Positions 52,035-64,000 of a stretch of 64,000 nt of DNA are shown in pieces; the first letter of the stretch is position 1; every line of letters begins with the position of its first letter. The notes below the pieces were generated by a model. The model was not told the DNA's origin. It saw only the letters and a list, made by a program, of their open reading frames with translations, and searched no databases. Source of the DNA: Saprospiraceae bacterium (GTDB lineage: Bacteria > Bacteroidota > Bacteroidia > Chitinophagales > Saprospiraceae). Position numbers and translations under genes: made by a program. The stretch lies in NCBI GenBank assembly GCA_016710625.1, contig JADJVK010000015.1:11021-75020 (forward strand), given 5' to 3'.

Positions 52035-55000
52035 TTAATTACATGGATTTGATGGATCAGTTCCATCTATTTTCTCTTTTTGGTTTGTAACACCATCACA
52101 ATCTGAAGTTTTCCAAGTAGTACTTTGTGGTAATGTTTGACTAGCTAGGATAAAGTCACAAGGTAATAATGGATTCGTTCCATCTGTCTATTCTTTACCA
52201 TCCGTTACACCATCACCATCCGTATCTGGATTTAATGGATCTGTTCCATCTACCACTTCTACTCCATTTGGAACGCCATCACCATCACAATCAGCCGCCA
52301 ATCAAGTAGCACTTGCTAATAAAGTCTGGCTAGACAATTTGAAGCTACATGGATCTAATGGATTTGTACCATCTGTCTTTTCAGCACCATTAGGAACACC
52401 ATCTCCATCACAATCAGATGCTTGCCAAGTAGCTGATCTTGCTAAAGTAATATTAGCAGCTACATATTCACAACCATCTAATGGATCCGTACCGTCTATT
52501 TTCTCTTTTTGGTTTGTTACACCATCACCATCACAATCCGCTGTTTTCCAAGCAGTACTTGTTGCAACAGTTTGACTTGCAAGTAAGAAACTACAAGGAT
52601 CTGAAGGATTTGTTCCGTCTGTTACTTCTTTTCCATTTGTTACACCATCACCATCACAATCTGCATTTTGCCAAGACAAATCAGTTGTTAATGTTTGACT
52701 TGATGGAATATAACTACAAGGATCTTTTGGATTAGTACCATCTGTTTTTTCTTTTCCATCTGTTACACCATCTCCATCTGTATCAGGATTTAATGGGTTC
52801 GTACCATCTGTTACTTCAACACCATTTGGAACACCATCTCCATCGCAATCAGTTGTATTCCAAGCTAATGTAGCAGACAATGTCTTGCTTGCTAAAATAA
52901 AACTACATGGATCATTTGGATTTGTTCCATCTAATTTTTCTTTTGCATTCGTTACACCATCACCATCACAATCAGTTGCATTCCAAACAGAATTTGGTAA
53001 TAAAGTTTGACTTCCAACAACAAAACTACATGGATTCAATGGATTCGTTCCATCTAAAAGCTCTTGTTGATTTGTTACTCCATCTCCATCACAATCCGCT
53101 GTTTTCCAAGCAGTACTTGTTGCAACAGTTTGACTTGCAAGTAAGAAACTACAAGGATCTGAAGGATTTGTTCCGTCTGTTACTTCTTTTCCATTTGTTA
53201 CACCATCACCATCACAGTCACCACTTGCAACTGCTGTTACACTTGGATCACATGGGTTATTCGGATCACTTTTTCCATTAGGAGTAGCAGTCGTAGAAGG
53301 ATCATTGATTCCTGTAGATTCTTCACAATCTGTTAAACCATCCCCATCAGAATCTACTGGGCTTGGACAACTCGGAACATTAATTGTAACCGTTGCTGTT
53401 GAACAAACATCAGGAGTTGGAGCAGTATTACATACTTGATAAATTATCGTCTTACTTGTTCCTGCTTCTGTTGGTAATGGAGTATAATACATTTTTCCAG
53501 TCAATGGATCAAATGTAACTGTACCACCTGCTGTACCACCTACATTAGTTAAAGTAGTATTTGTACCTAGTAAATAATCATCATTCGTTAAGACATTCAC
53601 ACTTGAAGTACTTCCTACTGGTGCAGTTAAATTATCATTAACTGCAGTAGCTGTCAATGGATTGGATCCGAACCATTGTTATTTCCATCCTTATCACAAT
53701 CAGCACTATTCCAAGATGCACTTGGAGCTAAAGTTTGATGAGTGATAATCAATGAGCAATAATCTAATGGGTTTGTTCCATCCGTTTTCTCAGTACCATT
53801 CGTAACGCCATCGCCATCACAATCTGTATTATTCCAAGAAGTACTTGGTAAGACAGTCTGGCTAGACAATTTAAAGCTACAGCTATTTAGTGGATTGGTT
53901 CCATCTAAAATTTCTTGTTGATTTGTAACACCGTCTCCATCGCAATCTAATAATTTCCAAGCTGCCGAAGTTGCTAATGTTTGGCTTGCTTGAACAAAAT
54001 CACAAGGAACTAATGGATTGGTTCCATCTATCTTTTCTTGTCCATCTGTTACGCCATCACCATCTGTATCTGGGCTTAATGGATTCGTACCATCAGTTAT
54101 TTCAACACCATTTGTTACTCCGTCATTATCACAATCTGCAGCAACCCAAGTTGAACTTGGTGCAATTGTTTGACTTGCTACAATTAGACTACATGGATCA
54201 ATTGGACTTGTACCATCCGTTACTTCTTTACCATTTGTCACACCATCACCATCACAATCTAATGCATTCCATGTTGGAGTGGTAGCAACTGTTTGATTCG
54301 AAACTACTAAGCTACAAGGATCTAATGGATTGGTACCGTCAATAATTTCTTGTTGATTGGTAACACCATCTCCATCGCAATCTAGTAATTTCCATGCAGC
54401 AGATGTTGCTACAGTTTGACTTGCTTGAATAAAGTCACATGGTAATAATGGATTCGTACCATCTGTTATTTCTTTTCCATCTGTTACACCATCACCATCC
54501 GTATCCGGATTCAATGGATTCGTACCATCTGTTATTTCAACACCATTTGGAATTCCGTCCCCATCACAATCTAATGCCTTCCAAGTAGAAGATGTAGGTA
54601 AAGTTTGTGAAGCAACGATTAATTTACAAGGATCTAATGGATCTGTGCCATCCGTAACTTCCTTACCATTCGTCACTCCGTCTCCATCACAATCTGCTGC
54701 ATTCCATGTAGCTGATCTAGCTAAAGTAATATTAGCAGCTACATATTCACAACCATCTAATGGATCTGTACCGTCTATTTTCTCTTTTTGGTTTGTCACA
54801 CCGTCACCATCACAATCGCTATTCATCCAAGTTGTACTAGGTAAAACTGTTTGATTTGCTAAGATAAAGCTACATGGATCATTTGGATCTGTTCCATTTG
54901 CAGTTTCTTTACTATCAGGAACGCCATCACCATCTGTATCTGGATCCAATGGAATTGTAATCGTAACTATTGCAGTATCACATACTTGCGGTGTAACTGC

Positions 55001-58000
55001 TGTATTACATACATTATAAATTACTGTTTTTGTAGTACCTTCTTCTGATGCTAAAGGAATATAACTCATCAATCCAGTTAATGGATCAAAAGTTACAGTT
55101 CCACCAGCTGTTCCGCCTGTCTTAGTTATTGTTGTATTTGCACCAGCAACGAAATCATCATTTGTTAAAACATTCACTGTAGATGTTGTTCCTAAAGTTG
55201 CTGTCAATACATCTCCAACTGCTGTTGGAACTTTCGGATTTGGATCAGTACCATTATTGTTACCATCCTTATCACAATCTAAAGCTTTCCAAGTTGTTGA
55301 TGTATTTGCCAAAACTTGTTCAGCTGTATTATAATTACATGGGTCATTCGGATCTGTTACAGGATCACCAATTCCAGTGCTGTTGATTTCATTTGCATTC
55401 GTAACACCATCACCATCACAGTCTCCTGTACTAGTTGCAGTAACTGTTACTTGACTCAAATTCAATGAACATGCATTCTTAGGATCAGTTCCATCTGTTC
55501 CAGTGATTACTCCGTCTGGTCCGTATATTTCATTCTTATCTGTTACGCCATCTCCATCACAATCCACTGTACTAGTAATTGGTTTTGTAATATCTGCAAC
55601 ATTGTAGCTACATGCATCATTTGGATTTGTTCCATTTGCAGTTTCTACGCTATCAGGTACTCCGTCACCATCTGTATCTGGATCCAATGGAATAGTAATC
55701 GTAACTATTGCAGTATCACATACTTGCGGTGTAACTGCTGTATTACATACATTATATATTACTGTTTTTGTAGTACCTTCTTCTGATGCTAAAGGAATAT
55801 AACTCATCAATCCAGTTAATGGATCAAAAGTTACAGTTCCACCAGCTGTTCCGCCTGTCTTAGTTATTGTTGTATTTGCACCAGCAACGAAATCATCATT
55901 TGTTAAAACATTCACTGTAGATGTTGTTCCTAAAGTTGCTGTCAATACATCTCCAACTGCTGTTGGTACTTTCGGATTTGGATCAGTTCCATTATTGTTA
56001 CCATCCTTATCACAATCTAATGCTTTCCAAGTTGTTGATGTATTTGCCAAAACTTGTTCTGCTGTATTATAATTACATGGGTCATTCGGATCTGTTACAG
56101 GGTCACCCGTTCCAGTGCTGTTGATTTCATTTGCATTCGTAACACCATCACCATCACAGTCTCCTGTGCTAGTTGCAGTAACTGTTACTTGACTCAAATT
56201 CAATGAACATGCATTCTTAGGATCAGTTCCATCTGTTCCAGTGATTACTCCGTCTGGTCCGTATATTTCATTCTTATCTGTTACACCATCTCCATCACAA
56301 TCTACTGTACTAGTAATTGGAGCAGTAATATCTGCAACATTGTAGCTACATGGATCATTTGGATCTGTTCCATTTGCAGTTTCTACGCTATCAGGAACTC
56401 CATCACCATCAGTATCTGGATTCAATGGCGCTAATATAGAAACGTAAGTTGTATCACATATTCCATTTTTACAAGATACAATACAAGTTGTTACATTATT
56501 AGTTACAGTTCCATTCGGTGTGTAAGTATAACAACCACTTGCATTAGGACCAATCACTGAATATCCTGTCGGATTTCCACAACTATTATAAGTAATTCCA
56601 GTTCCTGTTACGTCATTCACAATAGGACAAACTGTTACTGGGCAAGTTGGACATGTAGGTGTAACCGTAGCTGTATCTGGTGAAATTGGCTTATTGATTA
56701 TTAATACTGTTGTATCACAAACACCATTATTACAAGCTATAACACAAGTTGTAACTGGGTTACTCACATTACCATTTGGTGTATAAGTAAAGCATCCATT
56801 AGTAGTCGGTCCAGTAATAGTATAACCTACTGGTGTACCACATGTACTGTAAGTTGTAGTTCCAGTAGTTGGTTGTTGAATGGTATCTTTACAAACTGTA
56901 ACTGGACAAGTTGGGCATGAAGGAGTAGTTGTAACTGTATCTCTTGTTACACAATTATTAATTGTAACATTAACAGTTGCACCTACAGCGCTATAACAAC
57001 CAGTAGAGCTATTGTAATAAAATGCATAATATGTTCCTGCATCAGCCATTGTTGGTGTAGCATATTCAGTTCCAGTATGGCTATTATTTGTAAACCAAAC
57101 AAGTGACGCACCACTTGGAGTACTGCTACTCACCAATGAATTTAAGTTAACTTTTGTATTTGGACATGTATTTGATGCATTTAATGTTTCATAGTTAAAT
57201 TGTAAAACTTGATTTTGTGGTTGAATGTAATTCGTTACACCAAAACCAGTAATTTGATTTGTACCTGTAGTTGCAAAAACAATTTCAGCTGTAGAAGATT
57301 GGTTTTGAGTATGTTGTCCACTTGATTGAATTATTCCATCAAAAGACCAACTTTTTGCAAAACTATTTATTGATTTCTCCACTTGCAGATCCTCCATTTG
57401 CTTGGAACCAAGTATTACCTGTTGGATAAATAAAATTATTTGGTAAACTACTTTGTGTATTTGCTGTCACCGAATACTGCAAACTGGTCACCCAATTACC
57501 ATTTAAGGTAGTTGTAGTACTGGTATTTGCAATATAAGCTGGTGTAGTTAGCGGACCAACTCCTACCGTTCCATTTACAGTATTATCATATGTAGGTTTA
57601 AATACTGCATCACTATAGCTTGTTAATCCTGAATTTACCCAATTAATATTTTTAGCTAATAAGGTATTACTTGGTGGATCAATATGCATATCTAATTTTA
57701 CTTGTTGTAAACCTCCTACTAGTCCACCCACATTTGAAGTACCAAAAGTATATACAAAATTTGGCTGTGGGGTTGCAATTGCATCAGTAGGAATGATATC
57801 ACTTAAGTTAAAAGTTTGTGTAAATGTTGCAGGAAATGCAGAAGCTCCTACTGAAGTAGAGTCTATTCCTGTTGTCACACTACTTTTTTGATAAGTAACA
57901 GTAAACATACCACCATTTGGTGTTAATGCAGATTGATCTATCGAAGTTGCAACATAAGTTGCTGTACCTGAAGTTGTTGTAGTTCCAGATATTGTAGGTG

Positions 58001-61000
58001 CTGCAATATTACAACAAATATTTAAGGATACTACAATACTATCAGCAGGACTGTAACAATTATTCGTTTTATCAAAGTATATTGCATAATATGTCCCAGC
58101 TGTATTTACTGTACTAGCAATTGTTGAAGTTAAAGTATCTCCTGCACTAGTTGGAACTTTATGAAGACTCCAAACTAAAGTACTACCATTTGGAGCAGTA
58201 ACTCCAGATGATAAAGAAATTAAATTAACAGTTTCAATTGGGCAAGTATTACTAGTTGTTGTTGGAGTTATTGCTGGTGCTGTTGTTCCAGCATTACAAA
58301 CAATACATGAATGAATGGTTGCATTTGTAGCATTACTATAAGTATATGTTCCATTATAAACACCACTTTCAGCAACTGTTTCTTTAGAATCAGCAAAACC
58401 ATTTGCTCCAAATGGACCAGCTATTGTTGCATTATTCGTAGTTGATGTTCCAGATTCGTAAGCATCCGTACAACCATCATTATCGCTATCAGTTTCTAAA
58501 CGGTTAGGGGTTCCATCTCCGTCAGAATCAATATCAGCAAGGGTACATTTTGGAAGACTTGTATTTTGAGAAGTTATATAATTATCTGGTTTAACTACCC
58601 AATTATTATTGATAGGATCATGAGTTCCATTATCTAGACCAATTTGTATTTGAGTAGTATTTGAAATTGCAGTAAAAGTTATTGTCCTATATCCCGGATA
58701 TGTAGGGCTTAAACTATATAAGTTATTGGTTGCCAAAATTGCTCCACTTATTGAATCAACTGCTCCTAAAGGAAGCTGGAAACATTACTGAATCCATACC
58801 AGCCAATGATGTTGGACTTAAATGAAACCATGCTTTATAGGTATAGGTTTGCCCAGGAATTGTTTGAAAATCATGTCTAATTTTTCCAATCTCTGGAGTA
58901 TAAGCACTCTGTATTGATATTTCAGGAAAAACACATCTGCTTGACCAATTAAATCAATGTACCAACCTGCTGGGTCACCTGTAAAACCAGAGCCCCAACT
59001 ACTCCCCATAAAATCAAAATTTGAATTTAATGAGTACCAACCAGTACAATGGCTTGAAGCCCCAAGTATCTGTAGAACTATTATTTTGCACCTGTTCCAG
59101 CTGAAATGGTATCACAAACTGCAGCAGCATTACATACCATTTCATTAATATCTAATACTCCATCGTTATCATCATCCAAATCATATAGATCTGTAACACC
59201 ATCACAGTCAGAGTCAATCAAAAACACTTATTTTAGTTGTTGCTGACCCGCCTTGTATAAGCTGAATAACAATCATTTGCAGCATTATAAAATGCAGCAT
59301 AATATGTACCTAAACCAACTGCTGTTGGGGTAGGAACTAAATTATTGAAGTTGCAGGCGTATTACTATGCCAAAAGTGTTGTATTTGCAGGCTGATTACT
59401 TGCAGTAATTAATTGATATTTGTTGTTTGACCAGTCATAAAGGCACAATAGTACTTGATAAAACTGTGCATTTGAACCAACCAGGACAAGAGTTACATGT
59501 GCTATATTTACCTGAACTGCATCAATATAAACATAAGTTCCAGTTCCTCCATCAAACGAAAAGTTTGCAGTTGGAATGTGTAATCTAATTTTTGTATAAA
59601 TGTCTGTAAATGTACTTGGTACTAATATTACAATTTTATCGTAAACACCTGAAGTGCCTGATATAGGAGTATATGTATTTATTGTAGAATATGTTGTACC
59701 ATTAAATAACTGTACTTCAAACTTTCCATTTGTGTACCAATTGGTTGCATAATCTCTAACATAAATCGTTATAGTATCTCCAGCAATTATAGGCTGAGTA
59801 TAAGTCAAATCAGCATTTTGGATTTGATTATTCCCCAATGCTAAACGATTTGCAGCTATGTCAGTTGCTGCATCAATTATATTTTTTGTTAAAATCCCTG
59901 TATTGCTACCATCAGTGGCACTTGCATTACCTGTTGCAGAAGTTACATCTTGAATACTAGTTGGCAAATGAACTATACCATATGCACAAACCACAAGGAC
60001 AAGTATGAATTGCTGCATTTGTAGCATTACTATAAGTATATGTTTCCTTTATATATTCCACTTTCAGTAGCAGTTTCAACACTATTTGCAAATCCATTTG
60101 CACCATAAGAACCAACAACTACTGCATTTGCAGTTGATGTTGATGTATTTGGTGTTCCATTAATAACATTACCATTTTGCATAGTAACTCCAGGAGATAG
60201 CTGACACACCGGCTTCGTATGCATCTGTACAACCATCACCATCACTATCCAAATCTAATTGATTTACAATACCATCCCCATCTGTATCTACTGTACAATT
60301 TTGATGTTTTAGGTAATATGAGGCATTATATCCAGTTGCATTTAATGTTGTTGTTACTTCAAATGATCCTGTCCAACTTTGTAAATATGTAGGATGGTAT
60401 ATTCTATAAAATCTATACAATCCTGCATTTTGAGTTACGTTAAATACAATTGGTGAAGGTGTATTAAAACTATATTTACCTGCAGAAGCACTTACAGTTG
60501 TCCAAGTTGCTCCATCATTACTTGCTTGAAGAACGAAATTACCACTATTACTTCTAAAACCTGCTGTAGCAGCTGTTCCCCAATTAACAGTCATTGAACT
60601 TAAATTAACTGGATATGGATATTCAATTGTAATTGGTGAACCAGGTGAATCCATAACCTGCTGGCATAGCATTTGTGGCATCAGTATTCGTACCATTTAT
60701 TGCATATGAAATTGGGTGACCAGCTTGCATATCCATATCAGATGTTACAACTACACCTGGAATAGCAGTTCTATCTCCTGTCATCGGTTGCTCTGCAGCT
60801 GTCATATAACAACTGGACTTTCAATGGCATCTAAAACTCCATCATTATCATCATCTAAATCATTCACATCAACAACTCCATCCCCATCAGAATCTTTACA
60901 AAGATTCAATGTTGCTGATAAAGCAAATGCATTATAATTTGGAAGCAAAAACACTTGTATTTGCATCATATGCATTAGCTAATGAAGTAGCATATCCTAA

Positions 61001-64000
61001 TGAATTGTAAGATCCTGCAACAACTGCTGTTGAATTATTTGTATAAACAACTGGAGTACCATTTGGCACACTACCAGTGGTTAATGTAGCCCCTTGTAAT
61101 GCAACAAATTTGGGATTCCAACTGCATCAGGACAACCATCTCCATCACTATCCAAATCAAACTATTTGGAACACCATCTCCATCAGTATCTATTGTAGCA
61201 GTACATCCTAGTTCAGTGAAATAACCAGCCCAACCATCAGTACTTGTACAAGTAGATGATATGCCTACACTATGCCCAATACTAACCCATATTTACTTGA
61301 GTGTATGTTCCTAATAGCAGCACAGAACCATCCGCAGAAGTTCCGCTATTAACAGTACAATCATTTACATCTCTTAAGGTATCACCAAATACAGCAGTTT
61401 GTGTAGAACTAGCATCTATTAATACCAATGGGATTGGATTACCATTTTGATCTGTAAACACTTTTGATAATAATCTACATTTTTAAATCCAAAATATAAA
61501 TTTGTTTTGCAGTAGGGAAATTATAAATAAGTTATTCCGGTCATCTGTACCACCTGTGGTATTAAAACAGCACCAGGCAAATATTAAATGGATAAAAATT
61601 GGTAACATCTTCAATTGACCAGCACCTCGATTTCCAGTAGTTGATCCAGAGCCTGTACCACTTAATATTGGCGAAGTAGGTGAAGAACAAGGTTATTTTC
61701 TACAACATCCGAATACCATCATTATCATCATCCATATCCATAAAACTCAGAACTCCATCACAATCTGAATCTAGACCTACTATTACTCTAGTAGAAAGGA
61801 GATTCATCCTCATTATAACCTGAATAACAAGATGATGAATATCTAAATGATGCATAATAAACTCCAGTTGTAGTATTTGTTGGAGCCGATACTAAATTGG
61901 CTTCTAGTTGGAGTAGCTTGAATGCCATGTATGGGTACAACCTGCTGGCAAATTAGATGAAGCGATAGTTGATAAATTTAAACTTGTTGCAGGGGGACAA
62001 CATTTTTTAGTTGATAAATTGGAGCAACTCCTCCTGCAGGGCATGATGCACAATATGTTTATTCACCTTTACGGCATCTAAATACATATTCCCAGTATTA
62101 CCCCAAATCCAAACCTCATTATAAATACCTGTAGCTCCTGCAGGCAACTACAGATACTGGAACATAGGGTGCAGTAGTAGTACCAGTAGTAATTACAGTA
62201 ACATTAGCATTTACTGTAAATAAAGTATTAGTACTTGAAAGTAATGAAACAGTAAGTTTATTTGCTGTTGCAGTAATTGCGTCTACCCACATTGTAATAG
62301 TATCTCCTGGAACAATTGGATACCCAAATCTCAATTGTGCAGCAAAATTAGAAGGAGTTCCAAATAACAAACGGTTTTCAGCAATATTGCTAGCAGCATC
62401 TAATACATCCGTTCTCCATTTGCTCCATAATAATTAGCATTGGTTTGAACTGTAGCTGTATTTGCTGAAATTACAAATTGTGACTTGATATAGGTACCAT
62501 AATTACAAGTTCCTGAACAATTTATTATAGATAAGGAATACACTATCCGCAGGACTATAACAATTATTTACTTTATCAAAATAAAATGCATAGAACATAG
62601 CAGAAGCATTGACCACCAAATTGGACAAAGTATCACCTTGTGCAGTAGGAGGATTATTTGAACTCCATATCAATGAAGTACCAGATGGTAATGAACCTGA
62701 ATTTGTCATAGTTGCCAAATCTACTGTAGTAGTTGGACAAGTATTATTAGCAGTTGTTTGTGTAATAGCTGGTGCTGTTGACCCTGCATTACATACCGTA
62801 GGTAAATTTGCTGATTTTAGAGTTGTAGGTACTCCAGCTAACCATCCGTCAGTATTATTACTACATGATGCAGCTTGCTGCACAAAAAACTTGTTGCCAG
62901 CTGTGGATGTAACTAATAGCTCAGTTTTAGAACCATATTGTGGTGGATTATTCGAAGAAAATCCTGGGTTTCCATTATAACCACCTTGAAGATCAGTTCC
63001 AGAATTAACAATGGTATTATTACTTAAATCAAATATCACTGTTTGAGGCCAAATAACTGAAGCTCCTTGTGAATTTGTAGATGTAATATATAAATAATTA
63101 GCATTAGTTCCATCTTTACCATAACTAACTGATTCAACAACTGCTGAAGATGTAACATTCGCAACAACAGTTTTTGTAGTAGGATTATAAACAATAATTT
63201 GTCCACCAGTTTGGTCGCCACCAGCAATGACCAAGTTACCATTTGATTCAATATAAGGTGCTTGCTTTAACATATTGGTAGTTACAACAATTGGTGGACT
63301 ACCAGCAGTTACTGGAATATTCGTAAAGGTACCGGACAACTTTCCTGTAGCATCCATATCATAGACACGAAGATTATCGTAATTAGAACCAGTGGCTGCA
63401 ATTAATTTCCAACCATCAGTAGTATTTACAATCTGAAATTCTGTTCCAATATTAGTGCCGCCGACAGAAGTTGTTTGTTGCGATGATGGAATTATCAATC
63501 CAGTAGCTGGATCTAATTGCCATCTATTAAATTGGTTACCTGCCGAAGCTTCATTTTGTAAGTGCATAAATATAGGGAATACCATTCACCACATAAGTTT
63601 GTGCTCCTCCTACATAACCTGCATCTGTGCCAGGAGCAGGATTTATATCTGCATATTGATATTCTTGTACTAATGACCAAGTGCCTCCAGAAAATTTGTA
63701 AACATGTGCTATATTGCCATTTGACTCGTAAACATAAGTAACTCCATTTAACACTAAGGTACTCAAAGCTCCTTGTACATAATAAGCATGATTTAAGAAA
63801 TTTTGAGACAAGGTCAAATTACCTGTAGTTGGATTCATGGTATAAATATCTATACCTAAAGCTCCAGAACGTATGATATAATCAGTACCATTTTGTACTG
63901 TATGTAAAAGTTCTCCTTCACACATTACTGTAGTTTGCACCCAAGTAGTTGTAGATGAAAACAAATCAGTTGGATCTAATTGCAAATTTCCTTGATAACC
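52035..64000 (-). CDS. Second giant surface protein: TSP3-type calcium-binding repeats (runs off the right edge, frames broken)
   Basis: A minus-strand gene of at least 3,980 codons; its N-terminus lies beyond base 64000. From the right: propeller-like segments (LTLSQNFLNHAYYVQG, YESNGNIAHVYKFSGG), Ig-like modules (STLVWSLHKVPTSAGDTL), blocks of the DSDGDGTPNRLETDSDNDGC type, a duplicated block with a cadherin-like NVLTNDD domain, and a long TSP3 array (DCDGDGVTNGKEVTDGTNP). Calcium would stiffen the Asp-rich rods. It ends at DGTDPSNPCN-stop (52035) inside a repeat, with no sorting domain. Frames break many times, most densely between 58.7 and 62.5 kb, and stops TGA near 52,306 and TAG near 52,190 interrupt the last repeats. 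Confidence 0.82.
52040..54930 (-). repeat. Tandem TSP3-like repeats, unit about 123 bp (41 residues), around two dozen units
   Basis: Each unit reads like DCDGDGVTNGKEVTDGTNPL followed by DPCS, a short strand, SQTL and STW. Two cysteines and the DxDxDG loop recur in each. A shorter variant, NPDTDGDGVTDGKE, is inserted at intervals. The whole array is coded on the minus strand. Confidence 0.9.
54942..56417 (-). repeat. Tandem duplication, 738 bp (246 residues), two copies
   Basis: The sequence GGATCCAATGGAAT at 54942 recurs at 55680, exactly 738 bp later, and the two blocks are almost identical along their length. Each encodes TSP3-like loops (IYGPDGVITGTDGTDPKNAC, NEINSTGTGDPVTDPND) and a cadherin-like NVLTNDDFVAGANTTITKTG domain. 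Confidence 0.9.
62503..64000 (-). other. Propeller-like N-proximal part of the second giant protein
   Basis: Two overlapping frames (62503-63585 and 63551-63985, open beyond the edge) read as repeated blades such as GTEFQIVNTTDGWKLIAATG, LVIAGGDQTGGQIIVYNPTT and GVTYVYESNGNIAHVYKF, which suggest a WD40/YVTN-like propeller. An Ig-like module (CPTTTVDLATMTNSGSLPSG) follows. Confidence 0.6.

Noticed and set aside
52339..52735. Plus-strand reading frames rich in His and Leu across the TSP3 array
   Set aside because: They are mirror frames of Asp- and Gly-rich codons (GATGGTGATGG gives CCATCACCATC) and have no start context or homology of their own.

Overview
The window is AT-rich DNA from a member of the Bacteroidota. 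Several proteins carry type IX secretion (T9SS) sorting domains of type A or type B, several signal peptides end in the AQ/SQ style typical of the phylum, and four promoters fit the Bacteroidota pattern (TTTG or TTG, about 19-20 nt, then TAnnTTTG). Giant HYR/SprB-like and thrombospondin-type-3 (TSP3) surface proteins, and secreted proteins with a PNFPNYRLGPL motif, make a Saprospiraceae-like relative likely. That last step is inference.

Layout. 0-14 kb: the start of a leucyl aminopeptidase gene, a DEDDh exonuclease, a small T9SS protein, a YoeB-type toxin-antitoxin pair with its own promoter, two adjacent secreted S9 peptidases, an unidentified exported protein, a long DPE2-like 4-alpha-glucanotransferase, and an IS4-family insertion with a frameshifted transposase. 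14-27 kb: an NlpC/P60 lipoprotein behind a complementary pair of M16 peptidases, an outer-membrane protein, a dockerin-like secreted protein, a HerA-like ATPase, fructose-6-phosphate aldolase, the SRP RNA with a clear promoter, phosphofructokinase, a BadF-type sugar kinase, a broken beta-barrel gene, a broken TrmH methyltransferase and a LytTR regulator with a degenerate receiver. 27-41.4 kb: one giant minus-strand surface-protein gene with 17 copies of a 79-residue HYR-type repeat and 14 copies of a 103-residue repeat, ending in a type B sorting domain. 41.7-47.5 kb: two paralogous T9SS type A proteins (one internally deleted) and a beta-helix T9SS protein. 47.6-52 kb: palindromic elements, a degenerate non-coding repeat, a coiled-coil-like protein, and a DUF488 gene with a tightly linked partner. 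52-64 kb: a second giant gene of TSP3 calcium-binding repeats that runs off the right edge.

The genes fall into three working groups: peptide breakdown (S9, M16, M17), glycolysis and glucan use (pfkA, fsa, malQ, sugar kinase), and T9SS-exported cell-surface proteins.

The reading frames of both giant genes, the beta-helix gene, the DUF488 pair and a few others are broken many times. Comparison of repeat copies shows that several breaks are one-base length changes in A or T runs. This pattern fits uncorrected long-read errors better than wholesale gene decay, so broken genes are annotated here as single loci. No CRISPR array, tRNA or rRNA was seen.
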